Origin: JBJXGE01 sp046154185
GTDB lineage: Bacteria; Planctomycetota; UBA8108; UBA1146; JAJFFE01
DNA: 64,000 nt
Assembly (NCBI GenBank): GCA_046154185.1
Contig: JBJXGE010000032.1
Span: 228,373 to 292,372 of the forward strand
Reading direction: 5' to 3'
The position numbers and the translations under genes are program-made. Of the stretch, positions 59,526-64,000 are shown one piece after another; position 1 is the first letter of the stretch, and the number at the start of each line of letters is the position of its first letter. The notes under the pieces are model-generated. The model ran no database searches, was not told the DNA's origin, and saw only the letters and a list, made by a program, of their open reading frames with translations.

Positions 59526-62140
59526 GGGTGTTTCGCGGCGGCCGTGCCCACCGCAAAGTCGCGCAAGGCATCACCCGCGGCCGGCTCGCCCGCATGTCTC
59601 TCTTCGCGATCGTCGCCGGCGCGACGCTCCTGGCAGCCGTCGCGACCGGGATGGTGTTGCACAAGAACGGCACCGCACGCAGCATTTCGGATCACTTCGC
59701 ACGCTTCGGATACGAATGGCGAAAACTCACGGCAGCGCAGGAATTCGCTCCGGAGCGACTCGAGCTCGACCTCAAGCACTTGACTCTCCAGCGACTCGCC
59801 TTTGATCGCGAACGAGGACTCAGCGCGGGGATTTTGAATCCTGAAACGTGCGAGGATTCGCCAGGCGTGCTGCGCTCACAAGACCGTAGATTCCCAGTCG
59901 ACGTGCGACTCAAGGGCGTGTTCCCGGATCACTGGCAACACAGTTACAAGTGGTCCTTGAAAGTGTCGATCAAGAACGACGACACGTTGTTCGGCATGCG
60001 AACCTTCGCCCTCCAGCATCCGGGCACGCGCGACTACGCGCAGGAGTGGCTGTTCATGCGCGCGCTGGAAGCACAAGGGCTCATCGCGCATCGACTGCGC
60101 TTCGTGGAGCTGGTGGTGAACGGCGACGATTTGGGTCTGTACGCTTTAGAGGAGCAATTCTCCGAATCGTTGATCGAGCACAATAGTCGGCGCGCGGGGC
60201 CGATTATCGGTTTCGATAAGAGCGTGCAAGTCGACGCACTGGCGCGCATGCGCGATCCGGCCGCGCTCGACCGCGGCATCTTCGATAATCGCAATTCCTA
60301 TTCCGGCTCCCCCATCGAGGTTGCGGGCGCAAAACAGCTCCTCAACGACGCGCAAGGCAAACGCCAACTGGAGCGAGCGATCATGTTACTCGAATCGTTT
60401 CGCAACCGTTCGCTGTCGCCGGCGCACGTTTTTGAGCTCGACAAGCTCGCGCGCTTGCTGGCGCTGTGCGCGCTCTTCGGCGCCGCGGAATTCGACTGGC
60501 GCGACTTTCGCGTCTACTACAATCCCATCGTTGATCGGCTCGAGCCGATCGGCCGCGAGATTCACGTGTTTGGCGCCCGCAAGGTCACTTGGTGGTTGAC
60601 GGAGTTTCCGCGCGACGGCCGGCTCGATCTGCTCGGCACTTTGTTCGCCGATCGCGAGTTTCTTGCCGCCTACACGCAAGCGCTCGCCGAAGTGTCGCGT
60701 CCTGAGTTCCTCGTCGACCTGTTGAATCGCGCGCGCCCGGAGCTCACGCGCATCGAGTCGCTCTTGGCGCTGGAGTTTCCGGATTGCCGGCTCGACGCTC
60801 GCCAGCTCGAAGACAACCGGGCGTTCATCGTCGAGACGTTGGCGCCGGCGCACGCTGTTCACGCCTTCGTGCTAGCGACCACCGGCGAAAAAACGACGCT
60901 GCGACTTGGCAACCGGCAGAGCCTGCCAATCGAAATCGTGGCCGTCTCGCACAAAGGCCGAGTTCTCGCCGCGCCACAACTGTTGCTCGCGGGCAAGAAG
61001 TTGGCTGACGCCGTCAGCTACGAAGACGTCGTGGTAGCGGGACCACTCGAATCGGGGTTGTCAGATTCGGAGGCGCCGAATCTGCTCACGAAGTTCGACG
61101 TGCACTATCGCGTGCTTGGGTTGGCGCCGGTGAGCCAAGTTGCTGCCGCGCCCTGGGCCTTACGGATCGAGAACGCCGACGCCCACGACATCATGCGCGC
61201 GGATGGGAATCTCAATGCGCACCCATTTTTGGCAATCGATGCAGGTGCGCGTCGCATCGAGATTCTTCCCGGCACATGGACGCTGACAACCGACCTGATC
61301 ATCCCAGCGGGCTATACCGTCTACGGCTTCGCTGGCACCGTCCTGCAGATGGGACCGGGAACGACGCTGCTCAGTCGCTCGGCACTCGACCTCGGCGGCG
61401 ACCTAGAACGGCCCTTTGTCCTCGAAGCCGCCGGCGCGGAAGGACTCATGCTCCTGGACGCGCCGCCATCGCGATTTGTCCATGTCGTGTTTCGGGGGCT
61501 CAGCGCGCCGCGGCGCGCTGGTTGGGAGTTATCCGGCGCGATCACGTGCTATCAGAGCGACGTCCGCTTCGAGCATTGCTACTTTTCGGGGACGACGAGG
61601 AGTGACGATCTGCTCAACGTCGTACGGTCGCGGTTCTCTCTCGACCACTGCTACTTCGCCACGGCGCCGGCCGACGCATTCGATGCGGACTTCAGCTCCG
61701 GCAGCATTCGTGATTCCGTGTTCAGCGATATCGGCGCTGACGCCATCGATGTCTCCGCGTCGACGATCGAGCTGGCGCGAATAACCATCGTGCGCACAAA
61801 CGGTCGCGCGGTCAGCGCCGGTGAACGCTGCGAAGTGCGCGGCGCCGACGTCTCGATCAGCGCCGCGAATCTCGGGCTCACGAGTCGCAACGCGGCCGAT
61901 CTCGCACTTGCAAATGTGCAAATCGCCGACACGAAAATCGGCTGCGCCGTGTATCACGGGGAGCCAGAGTACGGACCGGGGCGCATGCGCGTCACTCAAC
62001 TCAAGCAGCACGCGGTCGACCGTCCCTACCTCGTCGAAGGCGAATCCAGTTTGTCCGTGGATAACCAGGCCATCGTGATGAATCAACAATTCGAGCCAGC
62101 AAGCCGCGACGCCGTCGCCCACGCGACGCATCGCGATTGA
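59522..62140 (+). CDS. CotH-like kinase fused to a C-terminal right-handed beta-helix
   Basis: An 872-residue protein. A membrane anchor (26-46) is followed by a CotH-type kinase region (about 80-400): PVDVRLKGVFPDHWQH, FALQHPGTRDYAQEWLFMRAL, VELVVNGDDLGLYALEEQF and FRVYYNPIVDRLEPIGREIH. CotH proteins are Fam20-like atypical protein kinases. Residues ~590-850 show the short repeating turns of a parallel beta-helix (HCYFSGT, HCYFATA, DSVFSDIGADAIDV). The kinase active-site aspartate after the VYYNP stretch is not obvious, so activity is uncertain. Coupled by four-base overlap to DUF4956 upstream, and the VTC gene follows by 35 bases. Confidence 0.82.
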   Translation: MRVFRGGRAHRKVAQGITRGRLARMSLFAIVAGATLLAAVATGMVLHKNGTARSISDHFARFGYEWRKLTAAQEFAPERLELDLKHLTLQRLAFDRERGLSAGILNPETCEDSPGVLRSQDRRFPVDVRLKGVFPDHWQHSYKWSLKVSIKNDDTLFGMRTFALQHPGTRDYAQEWLFMRALEAQGLIAHRLRFVELVVNGDDLGLYALEEQFSESLIEHNSRRAGPIIGFDKSVQVDALARMRDPAALDRGIFDNRNSYSGSPIEVAGAKQLLNDAQGKRQLERAIMLLESFRNRSLSPAHVFELDKLARLLALCALFGAAEFDWRDFRVYYNPIVDRLEPIGREIHVFGARKVTWWLTEFPRDGRLDLLGTLFADREFLAAYTQALAEVSRPEFLVDLLNRARPELTRIESLLALEFPDCRLDARQLEDNRAFIVETLAPAHAVHAFVLATTGEKTTLRLGNRQSLPIEIVAVSHKGRVLAAPQLLLAGKKLADAVSYEDVVVAGPLESGLSDSEAPNLLTKFDVHYRVLGLAPVSQVAAAPWALRIENADAHDIMRADGNLNAHPFLAIDAGARRIEILPGTWTLTTDLIIPAGYTVYGFAGTVLQMGPGTTLLSRSALDLGGDLERPFVLEAAGAEGLMLLDAPPSRFVHVVFRGLSAPRRAGWELSGAITCYQSDVRFEHCYFSGTTRSDDLLNVVRSRFSLDHCYFATAPADAFDADFSSGSIRDSVFSDIGADAIDVSASTIELARITIVRTNGRAVSAGERCEVRGADVSISAANLGLTSRNAADLALANVQIADTKIGCAVYHGEPEYGPGRMRVTQLKQHAVDRPYLVEGESSLSVDNQAIVMNQQFEPASRDAVAHATHRD

Positions 62141-62175
62141 CGATGTCCGGCTGTGCCCCGCGCGAAAGGACCCTC

Positions 62176-62895
62176 GTGTCGACGCTAGCGGAGTTCGCAA
62201 CTAAGACGACCGACGCCAAGCGAGACCTGCGCTTCGAGCGCAAATTCCGCGTCTCCGGCATCGAGCGCAGCCAACTCGAGGCGTGGATACTCGGCCAGCC
62301 CGCGCTATTCCGCGAACGCTATCGTCCGCGCAGCGTCAACAACATCTACTTCGATACGCTCGGACTCGCCCACTACGATGCGCACGTCGAGGGCAACACT
62401 CAGCGCGTGAAAGTCCGGGTGCGGTGGTACGGCGAGTGGCTCGGAGACATTCCGCGACCGACACTCGAACTGAAACTGAAGGACGGGCCAGTCGGTTACA
62501 AACGATCGTATCGTCTCGAACCTTTCGCTCTCGCTCGGCAATTCGAGAGCTCGCAAGTCACGCGCGCCATCGCGGCGTGCGACTTACCGGCGACGGTCCG
62601 TTCCTTGCTTCAAACCGTGACTCCGCAACTCGTCAACCGGTATCGCCGCCGCTACTTTGAATCCGCGTGCGGACGGTTTCGCATGACACTCGACGACGCG
62701 CTGGAGTACTACGCTGTTCCACAACGTCGGCGCAAATTCGGCGCGCCAGTGCGCGAAGAGGGCATCCTCATTCTCGAGGTCAAATACCCCGACGCAGCCG
62801 AAAACGATGCCGCGCGAGTGATTTCTCGTGTGCCCTTTCCACTTTGTCGCAATTCGAAATACGTCAGCGGAATCGCTCATGTCTATGGACTCTAG
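62176..62895 (+). CDS. VTC domain polyphosphate polymerase-like protein
   Basis: A 239-residue soluble tunnel-fold (CYTH/VTC) protein, related to the catalytic domain of yeast Vtc4 that makes polyphosphate from ATP. It shows FERKFRVSG, VNNIYFDT, RVKVRVRWYG, LELKLKDG and LILEVKYP, the acidic/basic tunnel strands. GTG 62176 has GAAAGGA; the frame is open back to 62137 (overlapping the CotH stop) without a ribosome site. No membrane SPX partner is present; the upstream DUF4956 protein may supply the membrane part. Confidence 0.85.
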   Translation: MSTLAEFATKTTDAKRDLRFERKFRVSGIERSQLEAWILGQPALFRERYRPRSVNNIYFDTLGLAHYDAHVEGNTQRVKVRVRWYGEWLGDIPRPTLELKLKDGPVGYKRSYRLEPFALARQFESSQVTRAIAACDLPATVRSLLQTVTPQLVNRYRRRYFESACGRFRMTLDDALEYYAVPQRRRKFGAPVREEGILILEVKYPDAAENDAARVISRVPFPLCRNSKYVSGIAHVYGL

Positions 62896-62914
62896 TCGCC
62901 CGAGGCATTCGAGC

Positions 62915-63910
62915 ATGGGCAGCGGGATGCAAGTATGGATCTGGCACCTGTGCATCCTGATCTTGTTCTCGAGCGGCGCCACCGGGTATGCCGAACGCGG
63001 GGCTGCCGAGCGCGGCGCGTCCGACGACGAGTTCTCGGCACCGTTGCGATTCGTCGTGCTCGCGCATCTTCAACCGATGTTGGATCACGCGGCGGATCGC
63101 GCGGCGCTCGTCGCCTCGATCAACCGCTGCGCGCCGAGCTTCGTCTGCGTGCTCGGCGATTCCGACCTCAGCAACGAAGCCGTCGTGGGATGGTTGCGAT
63201 CGGCGCTGAACGCGGAAGTCTGCTTTCTCCCCGGCAATCACGATATCGAACGCTTCGGCTGGATCCATCGTTACGTCGACGTAGTCGGGCGGCTCGAGCA
63301 AGTGATCGTTACAAACGCGGCGAATCTAGTATTCGTTAACTCGCTCGGGACCGGTGCCGAGTTTCGAACCACTCTCGAGCGATCGCTCGCGGATTTGGAC
63401 CGGGATCGGCCGACGGTTTTGTTTTGCCATCACCCGATCTGGGATGATTCGCGGAAAAGCGATGCGCCGATGGCAGCCTTTCCGAGCTACGCCTTCGCCG
63501 AGGTTCGCGACGTGCTTCGCAGTCGTGTCGACGTGATCTTCGCCGGAAACTACTTGCGCGCGGTCGGCGACGCGGCGCCCGGTGTCTCGCTCGCCACCGA
63601 AGTGGACGGGATGCTGTGCTACACAGCAGGGATGCATCCAGCGCGAATCTCTTACTTGCTGTGCGAAGTTGAACGCGGCGAGGTTCAGGTCGCGCCGCAA
63701 ATCGTCCGGCCCTATCGCGCGAATGAACTCCCGGCCACGCGCCCCACGGCCTTGAGTCCAGCGCCGCTCGGTCTCTGGCGCACAGCAAAATATACGCTGC
63801 GCTTCAAACAATTCTGGTTCGGCGTCGGTCTCGGCGCGTGCGGCGCGGCGCTGGCAATTGGCTGCGTGTGCCTCGCGCGCCACCGGCGCCGAGCCGCCAA
63901 CCTTCGATGA
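62915..63910 (+). CDS. Metallophosphoesterase-fold protein with degenerate metal site
   Basis: A ~331-residue exported protein: signal/anchor (about 6-26), a calcineurin-like core, and a C-terminal membrane helix (about 300-322) with a basic end. Only part of the metal site is kept: GDSD, PGNHD and FCHHPIWDD are present, but the first D-x-H reads LAHLQ and the final G-H-x-H reads AGNYLR. It may be a binding protein or an altered phosphatase. Similar two-anchor layout as 4802-5902. The start is uncertain: ATG 62915 has GAGG nine bases upstream, ATG 62879 overlaps the VTC gene. Confidence 0.72.
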   Translation: MGSGMQVWIWHLCILILFSSGATGYAERGAAERGASDDEFSAPLRFVVLAHLQPMLDHAADRAALVASINRCAPSFVCVLGDSDLSNEAVVGWLRSALNAEVCFLPGNHDIERFGWIHRYVDVVGRLEQVIVTNAANLVFVNSLGTGAEFRTTLERSLADLDRDRPTVLFCHHPIWDDSRKSDAPMAAFPSYAFAEVRDVLRSRVDVIFAGNYLRAVGDAAPGVSLATEVDGMLCYTAGMHPARISYLLCEVERGEVQVAPQIVRPYRANELPATRPTALSPAPLGLWRTAKYTLRFKQFWFGVGLGACGAALAIGCVCLARHRRRAANLR

Positions 63911-63945
63911 GTCCCCGCCCCGCGCCGAAAGCGCGAACGTGCGGA

Positions 63946-63984
63946 GTGAGCCACTTCGGTGCTGCGGACAGAACCCCTAAAAAC
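63946..63984. repeat. Short copy of the twin-hairpin repeat
   Basis: GTGAGCC, then GGTGCTGCGGACAG and ACCCCTAAAAA, match the reverse complement of the segment after tRNA-Phe (34214-34277), with the second hairpin deleted or truncated. It lies 35 bases after the phosphoesterase stop. The window ends 16 bases later, so its full extent is unknown. Confidence 0.5.
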
Positions 63985-64000
63985 CGACCGAGCCGAACCA

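Overview
This is a high-GC, densely packed bacterial chromosome segment, most likely from a member of the Planctomycetota. That placement is inferred from several signs: two secreted proteins ending in paired dockerin-like Ca-binding repeats of the planctomycete style, two tandem pilins carrying a shared GERGFFVDESGVIRFATG block, a Tat-signal Gfo/Idh/MocA oxidoreductase, and genes that imply an outer membrane (Arn-type sugar genes, a Wza-like export lipoprotein, a BepA-like M48 protease). I see no ribosomal RNA, phage, conjugation gene, CRISPR array or intact insertion sequence. The many long antisense or out-of-frame ORFs are high-GC shadows of the real genes.

Layout. 1-9.0 kb: an L-Ara4N (4-amino-4-deoxy-L-arabinose) type lipid-modification locus. 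On the minus strand are an ArnC-like transferase, a formyltransferase and a dehydrogenase/decarboxylase (the two halves of ArnA as separate genes, the last one cut by the window edge). An ArnT-like glycosyltransferase is coupled to a membrane metallophosphoesterase, and a divergent ArnB/PseC-like aminotransferase is followed by a GT87-like membrane glycosyltransferase. Two pilins sit inside the locus. 10.3-24 kb: a minus-strand run of purL-purQ-cdd, two giant Ig-like-repeat lipoproteins and recJ. 24.0-24.8 kb: a non-coding region with a nested inverted-repeat element. 24.8-34 kb: accA, a coiled-coil lipoprotein, gcvT-gcvH, ribF-def on the other strand, a TPR protein, rpsT and a Wza-like lipoprotein. 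34.1 kb: tRNA-Phe followed by twin hairpins.

34.5-39.7 kb: a tightly overlapping operon of an S41 protease, tsaD, larB, nnrD and pyrK. Beyond it are a candidate small RNA, acylphosphatase, a Nudix-metallo-beta-lactamase fusion, an M48-TPR lipoprotein, a GT2 enzyme and a small membrane protein. 45-54 kb: a dockerin protein, the Gfo/Idh/MocA oxidoreductase, gcvP (far from gcvTH), class II aldolase, pterin dehydratase, an RRM protein and a PruA-type aldehyde dehydrogenase. 54-56.5 kb: an SGNH plus MBOAT pair that probably O-acylates a surface glycan, followed by a ~194-bp MITE-like element with perfect 21-bp terminal inverted repeats. 56.7-58.3 kb: a secreted endonuclease I with a dockerin tail.

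58.5-63.9 kb: the best candidate for a poorly described system. A DUF4956 membrane protein, a CotH-like kinase fused to a beta-helix, a VTC-type polyphosphate polymerase domain and a metallophosphoesterase-fold protein with missing metal ligands run as one translationally coupled operon, with a tiny YIDPGTGS membrane protein divergent from it.

Starts were chosen from visible Shine-Dalgarno sequences where possible; TTG and GTG starts are common here. All functional calls come from reading motifs by eye; no database search was run.
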